DNA from: Acidiphilium multivorum AIU301
GTDB taxonomy: Bacteria > Pseudomonadota > Alphaproteobacteria > Acetobacterales > Acetobacteraceae
Reading direction: 5' to 3'
NCBI RefSeq assembly: GCF_000202835.1
Contig: NC_015186.1
Coordinates: 1,798,001-1,862,000 of the forward strand
Length of the DNA stretch: 64,000 nt
Both the position numbers and the translations under genes were made by a program. Positions 18,072-26,804 of the stretch are shown piece after piece; position 1 is the stretch's first letter; each line of letters opens with the position of its first letter. The notes beneath the pieces were generated by a model. That model had not been told where the DNA came from, searched no databases, and saw only the letters and a program-made list of their open reading frames with translations.

Positions 18072-21000
18072 ATGAGTCATTTCCTCGACCGGCTGACCTT
18101 CTTCCGCCGCAAGCCCGAGCCCTTCGCCGGCGGTCACGGCATCACCACGCGGGAAGACCGGAGCTGGGAAGAGGCCTATCGCGGCCGCTGGCAGCACGAC
18201 CGCATCGTCCGCTCCACCCATGGCGTGAACTGCACCGGCTCGTGCTCCTGGAAAATCTACGTCAAGGGCGGCATCGTCACCTGGGAAACCCAGCAGACCG
18301 ACTATCCCCGCACCCGGCCGGACATGCCGAACCACGAGCCGCGCGGCTGCCAGCGCGGCGCCAGCTATTCGTGGTATCTCTACAGCGGCAACCGGCTGAA
18401 GCACCCGATGGTGCGCGGCCGCCTCATCCGCTACTGGCGCGCCGCACGGCGGATGATGACGCCCGTCGCCGCCTGGGCCGCGATCATGAACGACCCCGAG
18501 AAGCGGCGCGCCATCCAGAAGGTGCGCGGCAAGGGCGGCTTCGTCCGCGTCCCCTGGGACGAGGCGAACGAGATCATCGCCGCCGCCAACGCCTACACCA
18601 TCCGCCGCCACGGGCCGGACCGCATCTTCGGCTTCTCGCCGATCCCGGCGATGTCGATGGTCTCCTACGCCGCCGGCTCGCGCTATCTCTCGCTGATCGG
18701 CGGCGTCAATCTCAGCTTCTACGACTGGTATTGCGACCTGCCGCCCGCCTCGCCGCAGACCTGGGGCGAGCAGACCGACGTGCCGGAGAGTGCCGACTGG
18801 TTCAACGCCGGCTACCTGATCCTCTGGGGCTCCAACGTGCCGCAGACCCGCACGCCGGACGCGCATTTCTACACCGAGTCCCGCTATCGCGGCACCAAGA
18901 GCGTCGTCGTCTCGCCCGACTACAGCGAGGCCTCGAAATTCGCCGATCTCTGGCTGCACCCCAAGCAGGGCACCGACGCCGCCCTCGGCCTCGCCCTCGG
19001 CCATGTCGTGCTGCGCGAATTCCACATCGACAATCCCGACCCCTATTTCACCGATTACTGCCGCCGCTATTCCGACATGCCCTTCCTCGTCCGCCTCGTC
19101 CGGCAGGATGGCGCGCTGGTCCCCGAGCGCCTGCTCCGCGCCTCCGATCTCGCCGGCGCGCTGGGCGAATCGAACAACCCCGAATGGAAGACGCTCGCCT
19201 TCGACGAGACCACCGGCCGCCTCGTCGCCCCGCACGGCTCGCTCGGCTTCCGCTGGGGCGAGCAGGGGCGCTGGAATCTCGAGGAAAAGGCCGCCGACGG
19301 CAGCGAGGTCCGCCTCGCCCTGTCCGTCGCCGCCGCCGCCGACGGGTTCGAGGATGTCGCCTTCCCCTATTTCGGCGGCAAGGGCCACGCCCATGTCGCC
19401 GGCACCGACCACCCCGACATCCTGCTCCGCCGCCTGCCCGTCCGCCGGATCGAGGGGGCGGAGGGCGAAATCCTCGTCGCCACCGTCTTCGACCTGCTCG
19501 CCGCCAATTACGGCATCGACCGCGGCTTCGGCGGCGCCAACGTCGCCGCCGGCTATGACGACGACGTCCCCTTCACCCCCGCCTGGCAGGAGCGCATCAC
19601 CGGCGTGCCGCGCGGCCATGTCATCGAGGTCGCGCGCGGCTTCGCGCAGAACGCCGCGAAGACCCACGGCAAGTCGATGGTCATTCTCGGCGCCGGGCTG
19701 AACCACTGGTATCACATGGACATGAGCTACCGGGCGATCATCAATCTCCTGGTGCTCTGCGGCTGCATCGGCCAGTCCGGCGGCGGCTGGTCGCATTATG
19801 TCGGCCAGGAAAAGCTCCGCCCGCAGACCGGCTGGCTGCCGCTCGCCTTCGCGCTCGACTGGTCGCGCCCGCCGCGGCAGATGAACGGCACCTCGTTCTT
19901 CTACGCCCATACCGACCAGTGGCGCTACGAAACGCTCGACATCGCCGACCTGCTCTCGCCCACCGCCCCGAAGGGCGACTGGTCCGGCGCGCTGATCGAC
20001 TACAATCTCCGCGCCGAGCGCCTCGGCTGGCTGCCCAGCGCGCCGCAGCTCTCGGCCAATCCGCTCCGCCTCGCCGCCGCCGCCGACGAGGCCGGGCTCG
20101 CGCCCGCCGACTACGTCGCCGACCGTCTGGCGAAGGGCGAACTGCACTTCGCCGCCGAGGACCCCGACCATCCGGACAACTGGCCGCGCAACCTCTTCGT
20201 CTGGCGCTCCAACCTGCTCGGCGCCTCGGGCAAGGGGCACGAATATTTCCTCAGGCACCTGCTCGGCACCTCGCACGGCGTGCAGGGCGCCGATCTCGGC
20301 GCCCGCGGCGGGGCGAAACCGCGCGACGTCGCCTGGCACGACGAAGCGCCGGAGGGCAAACTCGACCTGCTGGTGACGCTGGATTTCCGCATGTCCACCA
20401 CCGCGCTGCATTCCGACATCGTGCTGCCCACCGCCACCTGGTACGAGAAGAACGACCTCAACACCTCGGACATGCACCCCTTCATCCACCCGCTCTCCGC
20501 GGCGGTCGAGCCGGCCTGGGAAGCCCGCAGCGACTGGGACATCTACAAGGGCATCGCCGAAACCTTCTCGCGCATCGCCCCCGAGGTGCTCGGCCGCGAG
20601 CGCGACGTCGTGCTGACCCCGCTGATGCACGACTCGCCCGGCGAGCTCGCCCAGCCCCTCGGCGTCGATGACTGGACGCAGGAGGGAACGAAGCCGGTCC
20701 CCGGCGTCAACCTCCCGCAGGTCAGCGTCGTCGAGCGCGACTACCCGAATGTCAGCGCCGCCTTCAGCGCGCTCGGCCCGCTGCTCGACCGGCTCGGCAA
20801 CGGCGGCAAGGGAATCGGCTGGAACACGCGGGAGGAAATCGAATTCCTCGGCAAGCTGAACGGCACCGTCGCGCACGGCCCCGCCGCCGGCCGCCCGCGC
20901 ATCGAAACCGATATCGACGCCGCCGAAACCATCATGGCCCTCGCCCCGGAAACCAACGGCGCCGTCGCCGTCAAGGCGTGGGACGCGCTGGCCGCGACCA

Positions 21001-21806
21001 CCGGGCGCGAACACGCCCATCTCGCCATCGCCCGCGAGGACGAAAAGATCCGCTACCGCGACATCCAGGCCCAGCCGCGCAAGATCATCTCCTCGCCGAT
21101 CTGGTCCGGCCTCGAAAGCGAGCACGTCAGCTACAACGCCGGCTATACCAACGTCCACGAGCTGATCCCCTGGCGCACCCTGACGGGCCGCCAGCAACTC
21201 TACCAGGACCATCTCTGGATGCGCGCCTTCGGCGAGGCGCTCTGCGTCTGGCGCCCGCCGATCGACACCCGCAGCATCGCACCGATGATCAAGGCCCGCG
21301 CGGCCGACGGCAAGGATCTCGTGCTGAACTTCATCACCCCGCACCAGAAATGGGGCATCCACAGCACCTATACCGACAACCTGCTGATGCTGACGCTCAA
21401 CCGCGGCGGCCCAGTGGTCTGGATCAGCGAGGTCGACGCGAAAGCCGCAGGCATCGCCGACAACGACTGGATCGAGGCCTATAACGCGAACGGCGCGCTC
21501 GTCGCCCGCGCCGTGGTCTCCCAGCGCGTGCCGCAGGGCATGACGCTGATGTACCACGCGCAGGACAAGACGGTGAACACCCCCGGCTCGCCGCTCACCG
21601 GCCAGCGCGGCGGCATCCACAATTCCGTCACCCGCACGGTGCCGAAGCCGACGCACATGATCGGCGGCTACGGCCAGCTCGCCTACGGGTTCAACTATTA
21701 CGGCACCGTCGGCTCCAACCGCGACGAGTTCGTCATCGTCCGCCGCCTCGACCATGTCGACTGGCTCGACCGCCCGCTCGATGCCGCCGCGAAGGAGACC
21801 GTGTAA
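18072..21806 (+). CDS. narG: respiratory nitrate reductase alpha subunit
   Basis: This 1244-residue molybdopterin oxidoreductase reduces nitrate to nitrite on the cytoplasmic face of the inner membrane. The FS0 iron-sulfur ligands are H50, C54, C58 and C93 (HGVNCTGSC, then RGCQRG). The Mo ligand Asp is D222 in YCDLPPASP, at the same number as in E. coli NarG. The length is standard. The ATG at 18072 (MSHFLDRL) is preferred over 18018. The narH start overlaps the stop as TAATG. It needs the molybdenum cofactor; moaA is elsewhere in this window. Confidence 0.98.
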   Translation: MSHFLDRLTFFRRKPEPFAGGHGITTREDRSWEEAYRGRWQHDRIVRSTHGVNCTGSCSWKIYVKGGIVTWETQQTDYPRTRPDMPNHEPRGCQRGASYSWYLYSGNRLKHPMVRGRLIRYWRAARRMMTPVAAWAAIMNDPEKRRAIQKVRGKGGFVRVPWDEANEIIAAANAYTIRRHGPDRIFGFSPIPAMSMVSYAAGSRYLSLIGGVNLSFYDWYCDLPPASPQTWGEQTDVPESADWFNAGYLILWGSNVPQTRTPDAHFYTESRYRGTKSVVVSPDYSEASKFADLWLHPKQGTDAALGLALGHVVLREFHIDNPDPYFTDYCRRYSDMPFLVRLVRQDGALVPERLLRASDLAGALGESNNPEWKTLAFDETTGRLVAPHGSLGFRWGEQGRWNLEEKAADGSEVRLALSVAAAADGFEDVAFPYFGGKGHAHVAGTDHPDILLRRLPVRRIEGAEGEILVATVFDLLAANYGIDRGFGGANVAAGYDDDVPFTPAWQERITGVPRGHVIEVARGFAQNAAKTHGKSMVILGAGLNHWYHMDMSYRAIINLLVLCGCIGQSGGGWSHYVGQEKLRPQTGWLPLAFALDWSRPPRQMNGTSFFYAHTDQWRYETLDIADLLSPTAPKGDWSGALIDYNLRAERLGWLPSAPQLSANPLRLAAAADEAGLAPADYVADRLAKGELHFAAEDPDHPDNWPRNLFVWRSNLLGASGKGHEYFLRHLLGTSHGVQGADLGARGGAKPRDVAWHDEAPEGKLDLLVTLDFRMSTTALHSDIVLPTATWYEKNDLNTSDMHPFIHPLSAAVEPAWEARSDWDIYKGIAETFSRIAPEVLGRERDVVLTPLMHDSPGELAQPLGVDDWTQEGTKPVPGVNLPQVSVVERDYPNVSAAFSALGPLLDRLGNGGKGIGWNTREEIEFLGKLNGTVAHGPAAGRPRIETDIDAAETIMALAPETNGAVAVKAWDALAATTGREHAHLAIAREDEKIRYRDIQAQPRKIISSPIWSGLESEHVSYNAGYTNVHELIPWRTLTGRQQLYQDHLWMRAFGEALCVWRPPIDTRSIAPMIKARAADGKDLVLNFITPHQKWGIHSTYTDNLLMLTLNRGGPVVWISEVDAKAAGIADNDWIEAYNANGALVARAVVSQRVPQGMTLMYHAQDKTVNTPGSPLTGQRGGIHNSVTRTVPKPTHMIGGYGQLAYGFNYYGTVGSNRDEFVIVRRLDHVDWLDRPLDAAAKETV

Positions 21807-23332
21807 TGAAAATCCGTGCCCAGGTGGCGATGGTTCTCAACCTCGACAAGTGCATCGGCTGCCACACCTGCTCCGTCACCTGCAAGAATGTCTGGACCTC
21901 GCGCGAGGGCGTCGAATACGCCTGGTTCAACAATGTCGAAACGAAGCCCGGCGTCGGCTTCCCGCGCGAATGGGAAAACCAGAAGCGCTGGAACGGCGGC
22001 TGGCGCCGCCTGGCGGACGGCACGATCCAGCCGCGCATCGGCGCGAAATGGCGCGTGCTGGCCAACATCTTCGCCAACCCCGACCTGCCCGAGATCGACG
22101 ACTACTACGAGCCCTTCACCTTCGATTACGAGCATCTTTATTCCGCGCCCGAAATGGAGGCGACGCCCACGGCGAAGCCCCGCTCGCTGATCAGCGGCGC
22201 GCCGATCGAGAAGATCGAGCGCGGCCCGAACTGGGAGGAGATCCTCGGCGGCGAGTTCGAGAAGCGCAGCGCCGACTACAATTTCGAAGGCATCCAGAAG
22301 GAAATCTACGGCCAGTTCGAGAACACCTTCATGATGTACCTGCCGCGCCTGTGCGAGCACTGCCTCAATCCGGCCTGCGTCGCCGCCTGTCCCTCGGGAG
22401 CGATCTACAAGCGCGACGAGGACGGCATCGTGCTGATCGACCAGGACAAGTGCCGCGGCTGGCGCATGTGCGTCTCCGGCTGCCCCTACAAGAAAATCTA
22501 CTACAACTGGAAGTCCGGCAAATCCGAGAAGTGCATCTTCTGCTACCCGCGCATCGAGGCCGGCGAGCCCACGGTCTGCTCGGAAACCTGCGTCGGCCGC
22601 ATCCGCAATCTCGGCGTCGTGCTCTACGACGCCGACCGGATCGAGGCCGCCGCCAGCGCGCCCGACGAGAAGGACCTTTATGAAAGCCAGCTCTCGATCT
22701 TCCTCGACCCGAACGACCCGGAGGTGATCCGCCAGGCCCGCGCCGACGGCGTGCCGGAAAACTGGCTCATCGCCGCCCGCCGCTCGCCGGTGTGGAAACT
22801 GGCGATGGAATGGAAGGTCGCCTTCCCCCTGCATCCCGAATACCGCACCCTGCCGATGGTCTGGTACGTCCCGCCGCTCTCGCCCATCACCGCCGCGGCG
22901 AATGCCGGCGCGATCGCCGAGCGCGACGGCATGCCCGATATCCGCAGCCTGCGAATTCCGCTGCGCTACCTTGCCAATCTGCTGACCGCCGGCGACGAGG
23001 CGCCGGTCGCCCAGGCGCTGGAGCGCATGCTCGCCATGCGCGCCTACATGCGCGCGAAGACGGTCGACGGCGTGATCGACGAAAGCATCGCCGCCCGCGT
23101 CGGCCTCACCGCCGCCGAGATCGAGGCGATGTACCAGCTGATGGCGATCGCGAACTACGAAGACCGCTTCGTCATCCCCTCGACGCATCGCGAAGCCGGC
23201 GAGAACGCGTTCGACCTGCGCGGCGGCTGCGGCTTCAGCTTCGGCAACGGCTGCTCCGGCAGTGCCGCGAAACCCAGCCTGTTCGGCTCGCCGAGCCATC
23301 GCCCGGTGCCGATCGCGCCGGAAAACGCCTGA
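21806..23332 (+). CDS. narH: respiratory nitrate reductase beta subunit
   Basis: This 508-residue iron-sulfur protein passes electrons from NarI to NarG. Four cysteine groups are visible: CIGCHTCSVTC near residue 16, CEHCLNPACVAACPSG, CRGWRMCVSGCPYKK (with Trp replacing one Cys, as in the [3Fe-4S] site of NarH), and CIFCYPRIEAGEPTVCSETC. Length and order are standard. It overlaps narG by one base and lies 7 bp upstream of narJ. Confidence 0.98.
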   Translation: MKIRAQVAMVLNLDKCIGCHTCSVTCKNVWTSREGVEYAWFNNVETKPGVGFPREWENQKRWNGGWRRLADGTIQPRIGAKWRVLANIFANPDLPEIDDYYEPFTFDYEHLYSAPEMEATPTAKPRSLISGAPIEKIERGPNWEEILGGEFEKRSADYNFEGIQKEIYGQFENTFMMYLPRLCEHCLNPACVAACPSGAIYKRDEDGIVLIDQDKCRGWRMCVSGCPYKKIYYNWKSGKSEKCIFCYPRIEAGEPTVCSETCVGRIRNLGVVLYDADRIEAAASAPDEKDLYESQLSIFLDPNDPEVIRQARADGVPENWLIAARRSPVWKLAMEWKVAFPLHPEYRTLPMVWYVPPLSPITAAANAGAIAERDGMPDIRSLRIPLRYLANLLTAGDEAPVAQALERMLAMRAYMRAKTVDGVIDESIAARVGLTAAEIEAMYQLMAIANYEDRFVIPSTHREAGENAFDLRGGCGFSFGNGCSGSAAKPSLFGSPSHRPVPIAPENA

Positions 23333-23339
23333 GGCCGCC

Positions 23340-23996
23340 ATGCGAATTTTCAAGCTGCTCAGCCTGCTGCTGACCTATCCGGACGACGCGCTGCGCGACG
23401 CCGCACCCGACATCGCCCACCTCTGCCGCGCCGCCGATGCCCTGCCGCCCGACCTCGCCGAGCGTCTCGCCCGCCTCGCCCTGCGCATCGCCGCCGACGA
23501 CCTGCTGGACACCCAGGAACGCTACGTCGCCCTGTTCGACCAGACGCGCTCGCTCTCGCTCTACCTCTTCGAGCACGTCCACGGCGAATCGCGCGACCGC
23601 GGCCAGGCGATGGTCGACCTGCGCGCGCAATACGAGGCGCGCGGGCTGGAGATGGCGCCGGGCGAACTGCCCGACTTCCTGCCCCTCTTCCTCGAATATC
23701 TCGACGCCATCCCGGCCGACGAGGCGCTGGCCCTGCTCGGCGAGATCCGCCCGATCGCCGCCTCGCTGGCGCAGCGCCTCGAAAAGCGCCGCAGCGACTA
23801 CGCCGCCCCCCTCGCGGCCCTGCTCGCCCTCGCCCCCGAGGCGGCCGCCGATCGCGCGCCGGAGGCGACGGCCGATCTCGTCCCCGCCTCGCCGGACGAC
23901 GAGCCCGCCGCCGCGCGCGACGCCGCCTGGGCCGACGCCCCGATCCGCTTCACCGCCGCCCCCTCGCCCGCCGCCTGCGCCGGAGACCTCCCATGA
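23340..23996 (+). CDS. narJ: nitrate reductase molybdenum cofactor assembly chaperone
   Basis: This 218-residue NarJ/TorD-family chaperone helps insert the molybdenum and iron-sulfur cofactors into NarG before membrane attachment. The helical domain includes ETRY-type conserved segments such as LLTYPDDALRD, RYVALFDQTRSLSLYLFEHVHGESRDRGQAMVDL in outline, and LPDFLPLFLEYLDAI. The start is ATG 23340, 8 bases after the narH stop. The C-terminal 50 residues are Ala/Pro-rich and less conserved. Its stop overlaps the narI start. Confidence 0.95.
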   Translation: MRIFKLLSLLLTYPDDALRDAAPDIAHLCRAADALPPDLAERLARLALRIAADDLLDTQERYVALFDQTRSLSLYLFEHVHGESRDRGQAMVDLRAQYEARGLEMAPGELPDFLPLFLEYLDAIPADEALALLGEIRPIAASLAQRLEKRRSDYAAPLAALLALAPEAAADRAPEATADLVPASPDDEPAAARDAAWADAPIRFTAAPSPAACAGDLP

Positions 23997-24709
23997 GCAG
24001 CTGGATCAACACCGCCCTGTTCGGCGTCTACCCCTATGTCTGCCTCGCCGTGCTGCTGGTCGGCAGCCTGATCCGCTTCGATCACGGCGCCTACACCTGG
24101 AAGAGCGACTCCTCGCAACTGCTGCGCCGCAAGCGCCTGCGCCTCGGCTCCAACCTCTTCCATTACGGCGTGCTCACCGTGGTCGGCGGCCATTTCGTCG
24201 GCTTCCTGATGCCGGACTGGGCGGTCTCCTGGCTGATCAGCCCGGCGCAGCACGAATTGCTCGCGATGGCGGTCGGCGGGCTCGCCGGAATCATCGCCAT
24301 CATCGGCCTGTCCGTCCTCATCCACCGCCGCCTGACCGACACGCGCATCCGCGCCACCAGCCGCAAGCGCGACATCGCGATCGTGCTGATGCTCTGGTGC
24401 CAGCTCGCCCTCGGCCTGCTCACCGTGCCGGTCTCCGCCCTGCACATGAGCGGCGGGCTGTTCGAGCAGCTGGTCGGCTACGTCAAGGGCGTCGTCACCT
24501 TCCAGCCCGATGTCGCGCAACTGCTGGTCGGCACGCCGCTGGTCTACCGCCTGCACATCCTGCTCGGCTTCACCATCTTCCTGGTCTCGCCCTTCACCCG
24601 GATGGTCCATGTCTGGAGCGCGCCGGTCTGGTATCTCGGCCGCCGCGGCTACCAGATCGTGCGCACCCGCCGCCCCGCGCCGGCCCTCGTGCGGGAGCGC
24701 CGGCCATGA
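23993..24709 (+). CDS. narI: respiratory nitrate reductase gamma subunit (cytochrome b)
   Basis: This 238-residue membrane cytochrome b accepts electrons from quinol and feeds NarH. Five hydrophobic segments are evident, with heme-ligand histidines expected in HYGVLTVVGGHFVGF and in LHILLGFTIFLVSPFTRMVHVW. The start forms an ATGA overlap with the narJ stop, and its own stop overlaps the PPIase start in the same way. Confidence 0.97.
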   Translation: MSSWINTALFGVYPYVCLAVLLVGSLIRFDHGAYTWKSDSSQLLRRKRLRLGSNLFHYGVLTVVGGHFVGFLMPDWAVSWLISPAQHELLAMAVGGLAGIIAIIGLSVLIHRRLTDTRIRATSRKRDIAIVLMLWCQLALGLLTVPVSALHMSGGLFEQLVGYVKGVVTFQPDVAQLLVGTPLVYRLHILLGFTIFLVSPFTRMVHVWSAPVWYLGRRGYQIVRTRRPAPALVRERRP

Positions 24710-25452
24710 GCGCCGCCCTCTCCGAAGCGGCGATCGCCGCCGAACTCCAGCACCACCCCGCCGCCACGCGCGAGGAGGCCTGGCGCCGCGCCGAGCGCGC
24801 GCTGCGCCTGCGCGCCGCCCTCCTCGCCGAGGCCGACCGCGCCGGCCTCGCCCCCGAACCGGAGGACGACGCGCCGGTGCGCGAAACCGCGGACGAAAGC
24901 CGGATCCGCCGCCTGCTCGAGCGCAGGATCCGCGTCGCCGACGTGTCGGAGGCCGACTGCCGCGCCGAGTTCGCGCGCCACCGTGCCCGCTTCCGCACCC
25001 CGCCCCTGTTCGAGGCCGCGCATATCCTGATCGCCGCCGACATGTCCTCCGAGGACGCCCGCGCCCCCGCCCGCGCCGAGGCCGCCCGCCTCGCATCCCT
25101 CCTCGCCGCGCGCCCGGACAGCTTCGCCCGCCTCGCCCGCGAGCACTCCGCCTGCCCGAGCGGCGCGGATGGCGGCGGCCTCGGCCAGATCACCGCGCGC
25201 GACGTCACGCCGGAAATCGCCAGCATGCTGGCGGCGATGACGCCCGGCACGATCTGCCCCGTCCCGGTGCCGACGCGCCACGGCTACCACCTCCTCCGCC
25301 TCGACCGCCGCGAGGACGGCCGCGACCTCCCCTTCGAGGCGGTGCGCGACCGCATCCGCGACCACCTGCGCCAGCGCGCCTGGCTCGATGCGGCACGCGC
25401 CTACGCCGCCACCCTGACCGACGTTTCAGCAGAAGAGGAACCCGCGCCATGA
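24706..25452 (+). CDS. parvulin-type peptidyl-prolyl cis/trans isomerase (NifM-like)
   Basis: This 248-residue protein has an N-terminal helical domain and a C-terminal parvulin (PpiC/rotamase) domain: FEAAHILIAAD, then SCPSGADGGGLGQI and PVPTRHGYHLLRLD. No signal peptide is seen, so it should be cytoplasmic, as suits a maturation factor for NarGHI. It overlaps narI and narK by 4 bp on each side, so it is an integral member of the nar operon. It resembles NifM and other dedicated PPIases of metalloenzyme operons; the exact client is inferred from context. Confidence 0.88.
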   Translation: MSAALSEAAIAAELQHHPAATREEAWRRAERALRLRAALLAEADRAGLAPEPEDDAPVRETADESRIRRLLERRIRVADVSEADCRAEFARHRARFRTPPLFEAAHILIAADMSSEDARAPARAEAARLASLLAARPDSFARLAREHSACPSGADGGGLGQITARDVTPEIASMLAAMTPGTICPVPVPTRHGYHLLRLDRREDGRDLPFEAVRDRIRDHLRQRAWLDAARAYAATLTDVSAEEEPAP

Positions 25453-26795
25453 GCGACCCGCTTCAACCGCGCGCCACCCCCCGCCCCGCCCTGCGCGGCA
25501 GCCCGAACCACGCCCTGTTCGGCGCCACGATCGGCTTCTTCATCGGCTTCGGCGCCGTCTCCCTGTTCGGCCCGACGGCGCACAGCTTCGTGCGGGTGAT
25601 GCATCTCTCGCCCGAGCAGGTCGGCTTCCTGGTCGCGATCCCGATGCTCACCGGCTCGCTGCTGCGCATCCCCTTCGGCGCCTGGGTCGACACCACCGGC
25701 GGCAAGCTGCCCTTCCTGATCCTGCTGGTGCTCTCGGTCATCGGCATCGGCGGGCTCTACTACATGCTGCTGACCCTCTACCCCACCCATCTCGGCCAGC
25801 AGCATTATCCGCTGCTCCTGCTCTTCGGCGCCCTCGGCGGCTGCGGCATCGCCACCTTCTCGGTGGGCATCGGCCAGGTCTCCTACTGGTTCCCGAAGCG
25901 CAACCAGGGCTGGGCGCTCGCCGCCTATGCCGGGTTCGGCAACACCTCGCCCGGCCTGGTCGCGCTGATCCTGCCGCTGCTGATCGTCTTCATCGGCCTC
26001 TGGGGCGCCTATCTCGTCTCCCTCGGCATCGTCGTCGCCGGCATCGCGGCCTATCTCGTGCTCGGCCACAACGCCCCCTTCTTCCAGCTCCGCCACGAAG
26101 GCCTCTCGCGCGAGGGCGCCGCCGCCGAGGCCGCCGCCTGCGGGCAGGAGCTCTTCCCGCAGGCCAGCGCCCTGCGCGCCCTGCGCGAGGCCGCCGCCGA
26201 ATGGCGCACCTGGGCGCTGGTGCTCCTCTACTTCACCACCTTCGGCGGCTTCCTCGCCCTCACCGCCTGGTTCCCGATCTACTGGCAGAGCTTCTTCCGC
26301 ACCACGCACTGGACGGCGGTGATCCTGACCGCGGGCTTCTCGCTGCTCTCCTCGCTGATCCGCGTGCCCGGCGGCGCCTGGGCCGACCGCTTCGGCGGCG
26401 AGGCGGTGGCCGCCCTCGCCCTGCTCGTCCTGCTCGCCGGCGCGCTGATCATGACGCTGTCCGGCAGCTTCGCCCTGTCGGTGAGCGGCGAACTCCTGGT
26501 CGGCGCCGGCATGGGCGTGACCAACGCCGCCGTCTTCCGCCTGGTGCCGAACTACGTGCCGCACGCGGTCGGCGGCGCCGCCGGCTGGGTCGGCGGCCTC
26601 GGCGCGCTGGGCGGCTTCGCCGTCCCGCCGCTGCTCGGCCATTTCGTCGGCACGATGGGAGCCGCCGGCTACGCGCGCGGCTTCCTCGTCTATGTCGTCC
26701 TCGCCGTCGCCAGCCTCGCCCTCACCGGCGTGCTCCGCCTCGGCCCGCGCCGGGCGGACCCGACGATGAACCCGAAGGCCGCGCTGTCGCGCTGA
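25449..26795 (+). CDS. narK: nitrate/nitrite transporter
   Basis: This 448-residue MFS protein has about 12 hydrophobic segments. The nitrate signature regions are AAYAGFGNTSPGLVAL and GGAAGWVGGLGALGGF, and the substrate-type arginine lies in SLLRIPFG. It is a NarK-type porter that imports nitrate and/or exports nitrite for the NarGHI complex. It starts in an ATGA overlap with the PPIase and ends 10 bp before the convergent methylglyoxal-synthase-like gene. Confidence 0.95.
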   Translation: MSDPLQPRATPRPALRGSPNHALFGATIGFFIGFGAVSLFGPTAHSFVRVMHLSPEQVGFLVAIPMLTGSLLRIPFGAWVDTTGGKLPFLILLVLSVIGIGGLYYMLLTLYPTHLGQQHYPLLLLFGALGGCGIATFSVGIGQVSYWFPKRNQGWALAAYAGFGNTSPGLVALILPLLIVFIGLWGAYLVSLGIVVAGIAAYLVLGHNAPFFQLRHEGLSREGAAAEAAACGQELFPQASALRALREAAAEWRTWALVLLYFTTFGGFLALTAWFPIYWQSFFRTTHWTAVILTAGFSLLSSLIRVPGGAWADRFGGEAVAALALLVLLAGALIMTLSGSFALSVSGELLVGAGMGVTNAAVFRLVPNYVPHAVGGAAGWVGGLGALGGFAVPPLLGHFVGTMGAAGYARGFLVYVVLAVASLALTGVLRLGPRRADPTMNPKAALSR

Positions 26796-26804
26796 CCGCC
26801 TCCC

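Noticed and set aside
18006-21755. Very long open frame of about 1249 codons antisense to narG
   Set aside because: It mirrors the narG coding frame in high-GC DNA, its translation is low-complexity (Ala/Gly/Asp/Val-rich), and narG has full catalytic motifs on the other strand.
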